Of a stretch of DNA of 64,000 nucleotides, positions 56,345 to 64,000 are shown one piece after another. Numbering within the stretch: the stretch's first letter is position 1; every line of letters begins with the position of its first letter. Source of the stretch: Bradyrhizobium sp. NAS80.1 (lineage in GTDB: Bacteria > Pseudomonadota > Alphaproteobacteria > Rhizobiales > Xanthobacteraceae); the NCBI RefSeq assembly GCF_001908205.1, contig NZ_LGHL01000006.1:47295-111294 (forward strand), read 5' to 3'. The notes below the pieces were generated by a model. It was not told the DNA's origin. It saw nothing but the letters and a program-made list of their open reading frames with translations, and did not search any database. The position numbers were made by a program, and so were the translations under genes.

Positions 56345-57503
56345 AGTGCACCTCACGTACGTCTTGATATGTCGGAAGGTGCGCTTCCGCGGTAAGCTTC
56401 CAGTCGTGGCGCTGGGCAACCTTCAAACCGTTCGCGATCAGGCGCGAGCGAAGAGGTTCGGCGAAAGCACTGAGGATGGCATCGCCGATCGGGCCGGCGT
56501 GATCCGGATCGCACCACGCGACATCGTCGGGGCCGAGATATTCGGTGAAAGGTGGGATGTGCGAGACCACCGCCGGCACGCCGCTTGCCATTGCTTCCAG
56601 GACCGCAAGGCCGAAACCTTCTCGCAAGGACGGGAACACCATCGCGTCGGCCAGGCGATAAAGCGATGGCATCTCGGCATCCGCGATCGGCCCTGTCTCG
56701 ACCACCGCATCCGCCGCTAGTCCCGCGTTCCGCAGCCGTGACTTGAACTGTTCTCGGTACGCGCCATGATCGAGCAGCGATGCACCGCCGGCAATCACGA
56801 GCTGCGCGGATCGATGAATGGAGTGCACCTGCAGAAACGCGTCGAGAATGCCAAGCGTGTTCTTCCGCCGCTCGACGCCGCCAATCGACAGCAGGATGGG
56901 GCCTCCGCGAAGGCCAAGCCGGGTGCGCAGTGTATGGTCGGCACGTTTCGCGACGGGTGAGTAGCGCGCCGTGTCGACGCCGTTGCCGACCAGCGTCGCC
57001 GCACGGGACATCTCGGCCCTCAGGCGCTCTTGCCAGAAACGGCTGACGACGAAGAGCCCGTCGGCGCAAAGAATCGAGCGTTGATCGAGCTCGCGCAGCC
57101 GCTCCTGGCGGAAGGCATCTAGGTGATGCACGGTACGCACATAGCGTTGGATCAATCCGCGCTGCTTCAGCGTCGCAAGCGCGTTGCCGGAGATACCGTC
57201 CTGAGCGTGAAAGACGTCGTAGTGCCGATGTGACGGATCCTCGAAATGCCGGACGTAGTCGGCGATTCGCGTGTCGACCATCGCCGTCACGTCATCTGGA
57301 GTAGGCGAAGCATTCACTGACACGGTTTGCGCAGCGCTGGCGCGGAAAAAGCCTCTGCCGGTCCGGTCGGGCGCATGCACGACCGCTTGGTGGCCGAGGC
57401 GTGTCAAGGCGTCCGCAAGTTCGAGCGCGTGCACCACGCCACCCCGCGGATTGGTCGAGTGGGTCAGAATGGCGATCCGAAGCCGGTCCGGAATGGTGGT
57501 CAT
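56337..57503 (-). CDS. MSMEG_0565 family glycosyltransferase (Nit1C cluster)
   Basis: A 388-residue GT-B glycosyltransferase of the GT4 type: RIAILTHSTNPRGGVVHALELADAL, VGNGVDTARYSPVAKR, GGPILLSIGGVERRKNT, and a C-terminal donor site FPSLREGFGLAVLEAMASGVPAV with the E-x7-E pattern. The family is a companion of the nitrilase in Actinobacteria and Rhizobiales clusters. ATGA overlap with the AIR-synthase-like gene shows coupling. The acceptor is unknown; a sugar-linked intermediate or product is possible. Confidence 0.88.
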   Translation of the reverse strand: MTTIPDRLRIAILTHSTNPRGGVVHALELADALTRLGHQAVVHAPDRTGRGFFRASAAQTVSVNASPTPDDVTAMVDTRIADYVRHFEDPSHRHYDVFHAQDGISGNALATLKQRGLIQRYVRTVHHLDAFRQERLRELDQRSILCADGLFVVSRFWQERLRAEMSRAATLVGNGVDTARYSPVAKRADHTLRTRLGLRGGPILLSIGGVERRKNTLGILDAFLQVHSIHRSAQLVIAGGASLLDHGAYREQFKSRLRNAGLAADAVVETGPIADAEMPSLYRLADAMVFPSLREGFGLAVLEAMASGVPAVVSHIPPFTEYLGPDDVAWCDPDHAGPIGDAILSAFAEPLRSRLIANGLKVAQRHDWKLTAEAHLPTYQDVREVHYA

Positions 57504-58495
57504 GCCACGCTCCGCTGAGCGCTGCGCTGGTCCGGAGCACAGCCGATCAACGGCTGTTGCGAGAAGTCCCAGACCGTTGCGCGGCCGGCGGCAGCGCGAA
57601 TGGTTACGCTGGTTCCCGTGGTGACCTCGCCGATCGAAGCGGCCGCAATGCCGCGCTGTCCGAAGCGCGCCAGCGTCTCGTCAATGTGATCGGGCTTGAC
57701 CGACAACAGATAGCCGAAGCTCGGAAAGGTCAGCAGCCAGCGCTCGAGTGGCACGCCGTCCGGAATCGGTATGGCATCGAGGTCGAGCGTGATCGCGACC
57801 TTCGAACACTCGGCGAGCATTGCCGCGGTGCCGATGATGCCACCCTGGCTGATATCTTTGGCGGCCAACGCAAGGCCGGACTCGGCGATGGATGGAAGGA
57901 TCTCGAGATCGCCGCGGAGCCGCTCCGCCGGCGCGTCGGTCGCCGCCTCCCAGTTTGCAAACGGCTCGCGATAGCGGCCGCGCAGATCAATCGCGGCGAT
58001 GAGCTTGTCGCCAGCCCTGGCATCGAAGCTGGTTAGAAGCCGCCTGGCGCGGCCGAGGATTGCGACGGCAAATTGGCTCTGGCTGCTGCGCACGTTGGTG
58101 TGCCCACCGATGACGGGTACACCAAAGGTCTTTGCCGCCGCCTTCAATCCTTCGAGAATCGGCGCGGCATTGTCCGCCCCATTGGACCAGATCGCGTTGA
58201 CGATGGCGGTCGGCCGCCCTCCCATCGCGGCGACGTCGGAGATGTTGACCATGGCGCCACACCACCCGGCAAACCACGGATCCGCGGCTACGAATTCGTT
58301 CATGAAGCCTTCGATGGCGAACAGGGTGTAGCCGTCGCCATCCGGAATCGCCGCACAGTCATCGCCCACCGCGATGGCGTCGTCGCCCGACAGGTCGAGC
58401 GCAGCCGCCACTGCCGCAATATCGGCCTTGGCGGCGATGCCTCGGCTCTGGCGAAGCTTTTCGGCGAGACCTGTAAGTGCGACCTCCGACAGCAT
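57500..58495 (-). CDS. nitF: Sll0787-like AIR synthase-related protein (Nit1C cluster)
   Basis: A 331-residue protein of the PurM/AIR synthase-related fold: DDAIAVGDDCAAIPDGDGYTLFA (ATP/phosphate-binding loop), WFAGWCGAMVNISDVAAMGG and FGVPVIGGHTNVRSS, then KDISQGGIIGTAAMLAECSK. It resembles PurM, ThiL and SelD ATP-using enzymes. MLSEVALTG at 58495 is the natural start, 2 bases after the GNAT stop. A role in ATP-dependent activation within the nitrilase pathway is inferred. Confidence 0.88.
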   Translation of the reverse strand: MLSEVALTGLAEKLRQSRGIAAKADIAAVAAALDLSGDDAIAVGDDCAAIPDGDGYTLFAIEGFMNEFVAADPWFAGWCGAMVNISDVAAMGGRPTAIVNAIWSNGADNAAPILEGLKAAAKTFGVPVIGGHTNVRSSQSQFAVAILGRARRLLTSFDARAGDKLIAAIDLRGRYREPFANWEAATDAPAERLRGDLEILPSIAESGLALAAKDISQGGIIGTAAMLAECSKVAITLDLDAIPIPDGVPLERWLLTFPSFGYLLSVKPDHIDETLARFGQRGIAAASIGEVTTGTSVTIRAAAGRATVWDFSQQPLIGCAPDQRSAQRSVA

Positions 58496-58497
58496 GA

Positions 58498-59046
58498 TCA
58501 GGCCGCCAACTTTGCAAGCGACAGGAAGCCGGTCTCGGGCGTTCGGAACGGCGGGTAGTGATCGAGGTCCGCCTCCATGCGGTGATGCGGCCGGCCGTGG
58601 AGCTCGAATTCGCCGAGCGAGCGCCAGTGCATGTGCTGGAACAAGAGAGCGTTCTGGCTCTGCACGTTGGCAAGGAAGCGGCGGCATCCGCGCGCATGGG
58701 CGGAGGAGACTGCGAGTCGGATCAGCCCGGCACCGACGGCGCTGAGCCGGCGATAGCTTTTCTCGACGGCAAGCCGGGAGCCCCACCACACATCCGCCTC
58801 GTGCTCATCGGCGTGAATGCGCACGGTGCCGACGACATCATCCTCGACCACGCCGAGCAGCGACACGGCGACGAGCGGAATGGCGACGTCGTCGATCGCG
58901 TCGCGATCGTCGCCCGCAAACACGTGCTGCTCCTCGCAGAACACCTTGCGCCGCAACGCCGCCGCGGCAGCTCGCTCCCAGGCTTCGGTCGCGAACTTCA
59001 CCTGAAATTCAGGCGCAATGAACGGTTTAAACGGCTCGAAGATCAT
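58498..59046 (-). CDS. nitE: MSMEG_0567/Sll0786 family GNAT N-acetyltransferase (Nit1C cluster)
   Basis: A 182-residue GNAT-fold protein: the first strand FQVKFATEAWERAAAAALRRKVFCEEQHVF, then VVGTVRIHADEHEADVWWGSRLAVEKSYRR with the pyrophosphate-binding R-x-x-x-x-A-V pattern, and ANVQSQNALLFQHMHWRSLGE. It belongs to the nitrogen-starvation N-acetyltransferase family coupled to Nit6803 nitrilases. The start overlaps the radical SAM stop (ATGA). Confidence 0.88.
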   Translation of the reverse strand: MIFEPFKPFIAPEFQVKFATEAWERAAAAALRRKVFCEEQHVFAGDDRDAIDDVAIPLVAVSLLGVVEDDVVGTVRIHADEHEADVWWGSRLAVEKSYRRLSAVGAGLIRLAVSSAHARGCRRFLANVQSQNALLFQHMHWRSLGEFELHGRPHHRMEADLDHYPPFRTPETGFLSLAKLAA

Positions 59047-60179
59047 GCGCTTGCTCCGCGTTCATAGGTGGAAAGGGCCGAGCAGGCACCGCATTTTCCG
59101 CAGCCTGCCTTGATGTCGGTCGCGCGCAGGCCGCCGGTTCGCAACATCTCGGCTAGCGGACGCAGGATCTCATGCATGAACGTCGGGGACGGTGTCGGAT
59201 GGCTCTCCAGCGGCGTGCCTGCGATCGGCACGAACGGCACGACGAAGGGGTAGACTCCGATATCGATGAGCCGGCGCGAAATCGCGAGGACCTCGGCAGG
59301 CTCATCGCCAAGGCCGGCCAGGATGTAGGTCGAGACCTGTCCGCGCCCGAAGACCGGGACGGCTGCCGCAAAAGCGTCCATGTAGTCTTCGATCGAAACC
59401 TGAGCCTTGCCCGGCATGATCCTTTTCCGCACGGCCGGACCGATGACCTCCAGGTGCATGCCCAGCGAATCGACGCCGGCATTTTTCATGCGCTGGAACC
59501 AGGCGAAATCGTCCGGCGGTTCGCATTGCGCCTGGATAGGCAGATCGACGGCGGCTTTGACAGCTTGCGCACTATCCGCAAGGATGCTCGCGCCGCGATC
59601 GGACGTGTGTGGTGTGCCCGTCGTCATCACCATGTGGCGCACACCGTCGAGTTCGACGGCGGCCTTGGCGACTTCGGCAAGTTGTGCCGGCGTCTTGCGC
59701 TCGACCGTGCGTCCAGCCGCGAGCGACTGTCCGATGGCGCAGAACTGGCAGGTCTTGGTGCGGCTCTGGTAGCGAATGCAGGTCTGGAGCACCGTCGTGG
59801 CGAGCACATCGCGGCCGTGCAGTGTCGCAATCTTCCAATAGGGGATGCCGTTCTCGGTCGTGCGATCGTAGAACTTTGGCCGCAACGGAAATGAAACATC
59901 GGCGAGCACCACGCCATCGCGCGAAATGCGGCTGCGGCCCGCGGCGTCAGGCTGCTCGACGAGATACGGACTTTCGAAAGCCGGTGCATTGTGGACCGGG
60001 ACCATCACGGTTGCGCCGTCGATCGTGAACGGCGTGTGATCCGATGGCCCGGCACCACCGCGGCGGCCGGTCGCCCCGGTCTTGGGATCAGCGAGCCGGA
60101 CTCCGAAGGACTGCAACTCGTTGATCAGTTGCTCGGTCGGAATCGCCTTGGGTTGCTCGTGTGGTATCTGAGGTCTCAT
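59043..60179 (-). CDS. nitD: MSMEG_0568 family radical SAM protein (Nit1C cluster)
   Basis: A 378-residue radical SAM enzyme with a longer-than-usual cluster motif C134-x9-C144-x2-C147 ([14 protein letters not shown]), an SAM-domain continuation ([24 protein letters not shown]) and a C-terminal CGKCGAC triplet (C360, C363, C366) that may bind an auxiliary cluster. The family accompanies Nit6803 nitrilase and is needed with it for cyanide use in Pseudomonas strains. The reaction is unknown. The start lies inside the end of the nitrilase frame (92-bp overlap). Confidence 0.92.
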   Translation of the reverse strand: MRPQIPHEQPKAIPTEQLINELQSFGVRLADPKTGATGRRGGAGPSDHTPFTIDGATVMVPVHNAPAFESPYLVEQPDAAGRSRISRDGVVLADVSFPLRPKFYDRTTENGIPYWKIATLHGRDVLATTVLQTCIRYQSRTKTCQFCAIGQSLAAGRTVERKTPAQLAEVAKAAVELDGVRHMVMTTGTPHTSDRGASILADSAQAVKAAVDLPIQAQCEPPDDFAWFQRMKNAGVDSLGMHLEVIGPAVRKRIMPGKAQVSIEDYMDAFAAAVPVFGRGQVSTYILAGLGDEPAEVLAISRRLIDIGVYPFVVPFVPIAGTPLESHPTPSPTFMHEILRPLAEMLRTGGLRATDIKAGCGKCGACSALSTYERGASA

Positions 60180-61149
60180 CTGATAGGTCTCCCGGAATGG
60201 GCATGAGGCGGTTCGGGTGAGAGCCGTGCATTGGGAGCGCCGGCCGGTCGTTCAGCACGAGCGAAAGAAGTTCCGGCCGGGCATAATGACCGACCGAGTC
60301 CATCATCCGTTTGCGCTTGGTGATCAGCGCCAGGTCGAGATCGGCGACGAGGATGCCTTCGCCACTGGTCAGCGGCGGGACGAGGTGATTGCCCTCCGGC
60401 GACACGATCGCTGTCATGCAGCCGCCGCGCAGCCCCTTGCGAAGGCCTTCCTCGGGCGAAATCTTTGCGATCTGCTCCTCGGTTAGCCAGCCGGTGGCAT
60501 TGACCACGAAGCATCCGCTTTCGAGGGCGTGATGACGGATCGTCACCTCGATCTGGTCGGCAAAGACCTGCCCGACCAGGGATCCCGGAAACTGGGCCGC
60601 GTGAATTTCTTCATGCTGGGCCATCAGGGCGTAGCGGGCGAGGGGGTTGTAGTGCTCCCAGCAGGCCAGCGCACCAACGCGACCGACCGCGGTCTCCACG
60701 ACCTTCAAACCCGCGCCATCACCCTGGCCCCAGATCATGCGCTCGTGGAACGTCGGCGTGATCTTGCGGCGCTTCAGGAGAAGCGTCCCGGTCGCATCGA
60801 ACACGAGTTGGGTGTTGTAGAGCGAGCCGTGATCGCGTTCGTTGACGCCGAGCACGACCACCATGCCGTGACGCTTGGCCGCCTGCGCGACGGCGTCGGT
60901 GACGGGACCCGGCACGACGACGGCATTGTCGTAAAGCTGGATGTGCTCGGCACCGCTGAGGACCGGCGGACGGACAAAGGAGAAATAGGGATACCAGGGA
61001 ACGAACGTCTCTGGAAAAACGGCAAACTGGACGCCTTTGCCGGCCGCTTCTGTGATAGCAGCCAGAATCCGATCGACCGTTCCCGTAGGTGTCTCCAGAT
61101 CCGGCGCGATCTGAATCGCGCCAGCTCTCACCGTGCGTTTCGCTGTCAC
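60088..61149 (-). CDS. nitC: Nit6803-family nitrilase (Nit1C cluster)
   Basis: A 353-residue carbon-nitrogen hydrolase with the Glu-Lys-Cys triad: E47 ([15 protein letters not shown]), K129 ([20 protein letters not shown]) and C163 ([17 protein letters not shown]). The family hydrolyses nitriles to acids and ammonia. In Pseudomonas Nit1C clusters the nitrilase is required for assimilation of cyanide as a nitrogen source. The C-terminal tail after HGSHPN overlaps the radical SAM gene. In another frame the gene would stop at 60176-60178 with a four-base ATGA overlap, so a missed indel near 60200-60240 is possible. Confidence 0.93.
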   Translation of the reverse strand: MTAKRTVRAGAIQIAPDLETPTGTVDRILAAITEAAGKGVQFAVFPETFVPWYPYFSFVRPPVLSGAEHIQLYDNAVVVPGPVTDAVAQAAKRHGMVVVLGVNERDHGSLYNTQLVFDATGTLLLKRRKITPTFHERMIWGQGDGAGLKVVETAVGRVGALACWEHYNPLARYALMAQHEEIHAAQFPGSLVGQVFADQIEVTIRHHALESGCFVVNATGWLTEEQIAKISPEEGLRKGLRGGCMTAIVSPEGNHLVPPLTSGEGILVADLDLALITKRKRMMDSVGHYARPELLSLVLNDRPALPMHGSHPNRLMPIPGDLSDETSDTTRATQGDSDRATDQRVAVLRSPAR

Positions 61150-61177
61150 TATCTTCCTCCCTCGTCCGTCACTTAGG

Positions 61178-61660
61178 TCAGACGGTCCAGGTGTGGATCA
61201 TGAAGGCATCGTCCCTGCGGTGAAGCAGGATCAGGTCGAGCACATCGAGCGGATTGATCGGTCGGATGCCCGGAATGAGCGAGGACTCGCCGTGACCGTA
61301 GAGGGCCTGCAGCGCGAACCGGCAGGCGTAGACCTTGCCGCCTTCGTCCATGAACTTTGCGAGGTTGTTGTTGAAGTTCTGCGCACCAGGAAAGGGTTCG
61401 TCGCCGATCTTCGGGAAGCCGCGCTGAATGCCGAGCGTGACGCCGGGACCGTAGAGGAGAACCGAAGTCTCGAATCCCTTTCGCTTCAGCCTCAGCGCCT
61501 GAAGGATATTCACGAGACCGATGGAGCCTTCGAACGCCACGGTGTGAAAGGTGACGAGCGCTTTCTCGCCGGGTTTTGCTTTGACGTCCTCGAAGACCTT
61601 CTCTTCGTAATCGACGAGGAAATCGCCCTTCTGACGCGCGGGTATGTTGACTGCTGGCAT
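61178..61660 (-). CDS. nitB: MSMEG_0572/Sll0783 family nitrogen starvation response protein (Nit1C cluster)
   Basis: A 160-residue protein: [30 protein letters not shown], then [19 protein letters not shown] and [26 protein letters not shown]. The pattern resembles DsrE/DsrF-like small alpha/beta proteins. It is the first gene of the Nit1C operon, 28 bp before the nitrilase gene, and a constant member of the cluster; function unknown. Confidence 0.88.
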   Translation of the reverse strand: MPAVNIPARQKGDFLVDYEEKVFEDVKAKPGEKALVTFHTVAFEGSIGLVNILQALRLKRKGFETSVLLYGPGVTLGIQRGFPKIGDEPFPGAQNFNNNLAKFMDEGGKVYACRFALQALYGHGESSLIPGIRPINPLDVLDLILLHRRDDAFMIHTWTV

Positions 61661-61776
61661 TGTGCACCTCCTGCTCTAGTCCGGCCTCCCGGATCGAGAT
61701 CAGGATTTGCAATCAATGTGCCAAAGAGCGGTTTGCGCGATAAATCATCAAAACATACAATATGCATTCAATGACG

Positions 61777-61792
61777 CAGTCAATCTTGACTG
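61777..61792. promoter_or_regulatory. Operator candidate for the MocR-type regulator, nit side
   Basis: CAGTCAATCTTGACTG is a perfect dyad (7-bp arms, 2-bp centre) about 117 bp upstream of the first nit gene start. A related site lies at 61955-61970. GntR-family proteins bind such short dyads, so this may be where the divergent MocR-type regulator controls the nit operon. Confidence 0.55.
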
Positions 61793-61954
61793 GAAAGCTG
61801 ACTGGGTTCTGCAATCGGTTCCCGCGCATCGAAAAATTCTGCCTAGAAAACGCTGTGCAGTGCGCTTGATTGCTGTGCAGCTCGCCAGGTCTGGCTCTCG
61901 CAATCAGTGTCCTCCAATCGCAAATGAAATTGCAGGTGCGCGTGCAACAATATA

Positions 61955-61970
61955 CAGTCAATTTTGACGG
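61955..61970. promoter_or_regulatory. Operator candidate for the MocR-type regulator, regulator side
   Basis: CAGTCAATTTTGACGG repeats the 61777-61792 dyad with three changes and lies 22 bp before the regulator start at 61992. It is well placed for autoregulation. The two sites are 178 bp apart in the same 331-bp divergent region. Confidence 0.5.
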
Positions 61971-61991
61971 CACATTGACCGGAGCTTCTCG

Positions 61992-63380
61992 ATGACCGAA
62001 TGGCGGCCCGACTTGGCGAACAGTGACAAGCCGCGTTATCTCGCAATTGCCGATGCAATCGCTGACGACATCGCTGCGGGAAAGCTGGTCATTGGTGACC
62101 GTTTGCCGCCGCAACGCAAGCTTGCCAAGCGGCTCGACATCGATTTCACCACGGTGGCGCGCGGTTATGTCGAGGCGCAAAAGCGCGGACTGATCGAATC
62201 GAAAGTCGGCCAGGGAACATTCATTCGTGACAAGCCGCGACCGCGGCGCTCGGCAGCAAGCTTTCCGCCCCGTCCTGTCGACTTGTCGATGAACCTGCCG
62301 CCTGAACCGGACGATCCCGAATTGATCGAGCGAATGCAGGCCGGCGCCGACTATGTGCTGCGCGACATCGTATCACTGCTGCGCTACCAGGGCTTCGGCG
62401 GCACTCAGGCCGACAAGGATGCCGCATCGAGCTGGTTGGGTCGCCGTGCGTTGGTGCCGGCACAGAGCCGCATCTTCGTCACGCCAGGTGCACATCCGGC
62501 GCTGCTCGGTATTCTCTCCATTCTGGCGAAGGGGGGCGAGGTGGTGGTATGCGAGGCCATTACCTACCCGGGGATCAGATCCATCGCCGCCCAGCTCGGC
62601 ATCACGCTCGTCGGCTTACCCATGGACGATGATGGCATTGAGCCGGAGGCGCTGATCAACGCGTGCAAGAAACTCAAACCCAAAGCCATCTATCTCAATC
62701 CGACTTTGCAGAATCCGACGACCTTGACGATTCCGGACTCGCGCAGGCGGGACATCGTCGCAATTGCGCGGCGCTTCAAGGTGCCTATCGTCGAGGACGA
62801 TGCCTATGGTTTCATTCTCGAGCACGGGCACGGGCACGCGCCTTTCGCCGCGATCGCGCCCGATCTTACCTGGCATGTCGCAGGACTCGCCAAATGCATC
62901 GGTGCCGGGTTACGGGCTGCCTATGTCGTTGTGCCAGATACGCGCTCGGCTTGGCCGTTTGCCTCTGCGCTTCGGTCAGCCACCGTGATGGCATCGCCGC
63001 TCACTGTAGCGCTCGCCACGCGCTGGATCGAAGACGGCACTGCGGACACAATGTTGCGGTTCATCCGCTCCGAGACCTCGGCTCGACAGCAGCTCGCTGC
63101 CGAGATCCTGCCTAAGGGGTCCTACCGTGGAGATCCCCTGAGCTTCAATCTGTGGGTTGGACTGCCCGAACAATGGAATCGATCGGCTTTCGTGGAGCAT
63201 ATGCGTCAGACCGGCATCGGTGTTGTCGCAAGCGACGCGTTTGTGGTGAGCGAGCCGCCACCCGAAGCCGTGAGGATATGTATCTGCGGTCCTTCGAGTC
63301 GAACCCAAACTAGAGGCGCACTTGAGTACATGGCTCACGCGCTGGTCGAAACTCCGGCTCTGGCATCCTCGTTTCTCTGA
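61992..63380 (+). CDS. MocR/PdxR-like GntR family regulator with aminotransferase domain
   Basis: A 462-residue MocR-type regulator: an N-terminal GntR winged HTH (PRYLAIADAIADDIAAGKLV, DRLPPQRKLAKRLDIDFTTVARGY) and a class I aminotransferase-like domain from about residue 90. The PLP lysine is in HVAGLAKCIGAGLRAAYVV (SK replaced by AK context), with YLNPTLQNPTT and IVEDDAYGFI. Such proteins sense a PLP- or amine-type effector. Divergent from the nit operon, it is the likely nit regulator. This pairing differs from the Fis-like NitA described in Pseudomonas. Confidence 0.92.
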   Translation: MTEWRPDLANSDKPRYLAIADAIADDIAAGKLVIGDRLPPQRKLAKRLDIDFTTVARGYVEAQKRGLIESKVGQGTFIRDKPRPRRSAASFPPRPVDLSMNLPPEPDDPELIERMQAGADYVLRDIVSLLRYQGFGGTQADKDAASSWLGRRALVPAQSRIFVTPGAHPALLGILSILAKGGEVVVCEAITYPGIRSIAAQLGITLVGLPMDDDGIEPEALINACKKLKPKAIYLNPTLQNPTTLTIPDSRRRDIVAIARRFKVPIVEDDAYGFILEHGHGHAPFAAIAPDLTWHVAGLAKCIGAGLRAAYVVVPDTRSAWPFASALRSATVMASPLTVALATRWIEDGTADTMLRFIRSETSARQQLAAEILPKGSYRGDPLSFNLWVGLPEQWNRSAFVEHMRQTGIGVVASDAFVVSEPPPEAVRICICGPSSRTQTRGALEYMAHALVETPALASSFL

Positions 63381-63867
63381 TGGCGTGCTTTGAAGTTGGG
63401 ACGACTACAATTTGCCTGTGAGTACCATCCTCGGCACCGGCGTGACAGGAGGCTCCCACGTCGCTTTGCATTCATGACTGGCCCACTGACGGCAGAGGTT
63501 GTTTCTGTCCGAAGGGATCAGCTGAATTCGGCCAGCGATTCCGATGCGGGCGTTCTGCGCTTCAATGTCCCTTTTGGCGGCTTCGGGTCAGCTCGATCTG
63601 AAGGTTTGTCCAATTTGATCCGGTCGTTCACTCTCTGTTGAGAGTTGGACCATCCGGGCCGGCGCTAGACCCAGATCCATCTCGTTGGAGCACTCGTGCT
63701 CGGCATTGAGCTTCTTGGCGCGCCGCCATCTTTATTGTGGTTGAACGGCAGGCGTATTTGGGCGAATGATGCCAGCGAGCCGCTTCAAGAGGGGAGCAAG
63801 CATTGGTGCGCTGGCATGGCCTATTCGATCGTGACGCAGGATTAAGTTGTTGGGATATCGGGACTTC
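63381..63867. other. Right end of the Nit1C element, no recognisable gene
   Basis: About 490 bp after the regulator gene. Short frames (for example 63390-63641) have no family similarity. It is the sequence expected to hold the element end before attachment site 3; no integrase or terminator could be supported. Confidence 0.5.
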
Positions 63868-64000
63868 TTCGTTTCCGTGGCGCCCATGATGGATTGGAGC
63901 GAAAGTTTAAGTTTTTCAAGTGGTTAGAGGGCGGCGTGTGCACGACGTGTGCACCGGGAGATCAAGAAAAATCTATCGTCAGCAAGCGTGGGCAGTGGCT
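63868..64000 (+). repeat. Island-end direct repeat, right copy, with dusA-type attachment site 3
   Basis: The frame reads FVSVAPMMDWSESLSFSSG then a stop at 63925-63927, the same DusA N-terminal motif as site 1, and the whole segment aligns to 7225-7357. The GTGTGCAC octamers are at 63936-63943 and 63947-63954, followed by CCGGGAGATCAAGAAAAATC. The strong match means a further element of the same family as the sulfur island starts here and runs out of the window. Upstream (63844-63867) the frame differs from site 1. Confidence 0.78.

Overview
The window is high-GC alphaproteobacterial DNA, most like Bradyrhizobium or a related Rhizobiales genome. This is inferred from codon use, the many SsuABC and MetQ transporter genes, and LLM monooxygenase content. 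No rRNA, tRNA, CRISPR array, intact integrase or complete transposase was seen. Nearly everything is accessory metabolism for scavenging sulfur and nitrogen from unusual organic compounds.

Layout. (1) 1-6455: end of a peptide-type ABC importer, then a DAO-type flavoprotein, an L-2-amino-thiazoline-4-carboxylate (ATC) hydrolase-family protein, an M20 amidohydrolase, a Cds1-like cysteine desulfhydrase and RidA. Together they read as a plausible route from a thiazoline/thiazolidine carboxylate to pyruvate, sulfide and ammonia. (2) 6456-7357: a broken PIN gene, a C13 tract and a dusA-type attachment junction. (3) About 7.3-53.5 kb: a large organosulfur region. It has four LLM flavin monooxygenases, a DszC-like protein, a flavin reductase, a TauD-like dioxygenase, three SsuABC-type importers plus an extra SsuA, three MetQ-type binding proteins, an EpsC serine acetyltransferase, a MetY-type sulfhydrylase, and two AprAB-like flavoprotein/ferredoxin pairs. 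It also holds a hydroxyacid dehydrogenase/class II aldolase block, a LysR/membrane transporter/DUF2891 block and a second Dpp-type importer. (4) 53.35-53.6 kb: a second dusA-type junction, followed by an LrgB gene lacking its 5' half. (5) 54.2-63.4 kb: a complete Nit1C cluster (Nit6803 nitrilase, radical SAM, GNAT, AIR-synthase-like, glycosyltransferase, MSMEG_0570, MSMEG_0569 and MSMEG_0572 families) plus a cupin and a divergent MocR-type regulator. (6) 63.87-64.0 kb: a third dusA-type junction, nearly identical to the first.

The main structural observation is that the three junctions are direct repeats. Each carries the 5' end of a dusA-like reading frame (RFSVAPMMDW or a variant), and each has GTGTGCAC repeats within about 200 bp. 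The window therefore looks like a tandem array of dusA-integrated islands: one carrying sulfur metabolism, one carrying Nit1C, and a third beginning at the right edge.

At least ten places show single-base frame shifts inside otherwise intact genes. Most are one extra base in a homopolymer. This points to sequencing or assembly indels more than to true gene decay, so the affected genes are annotated across the shift.
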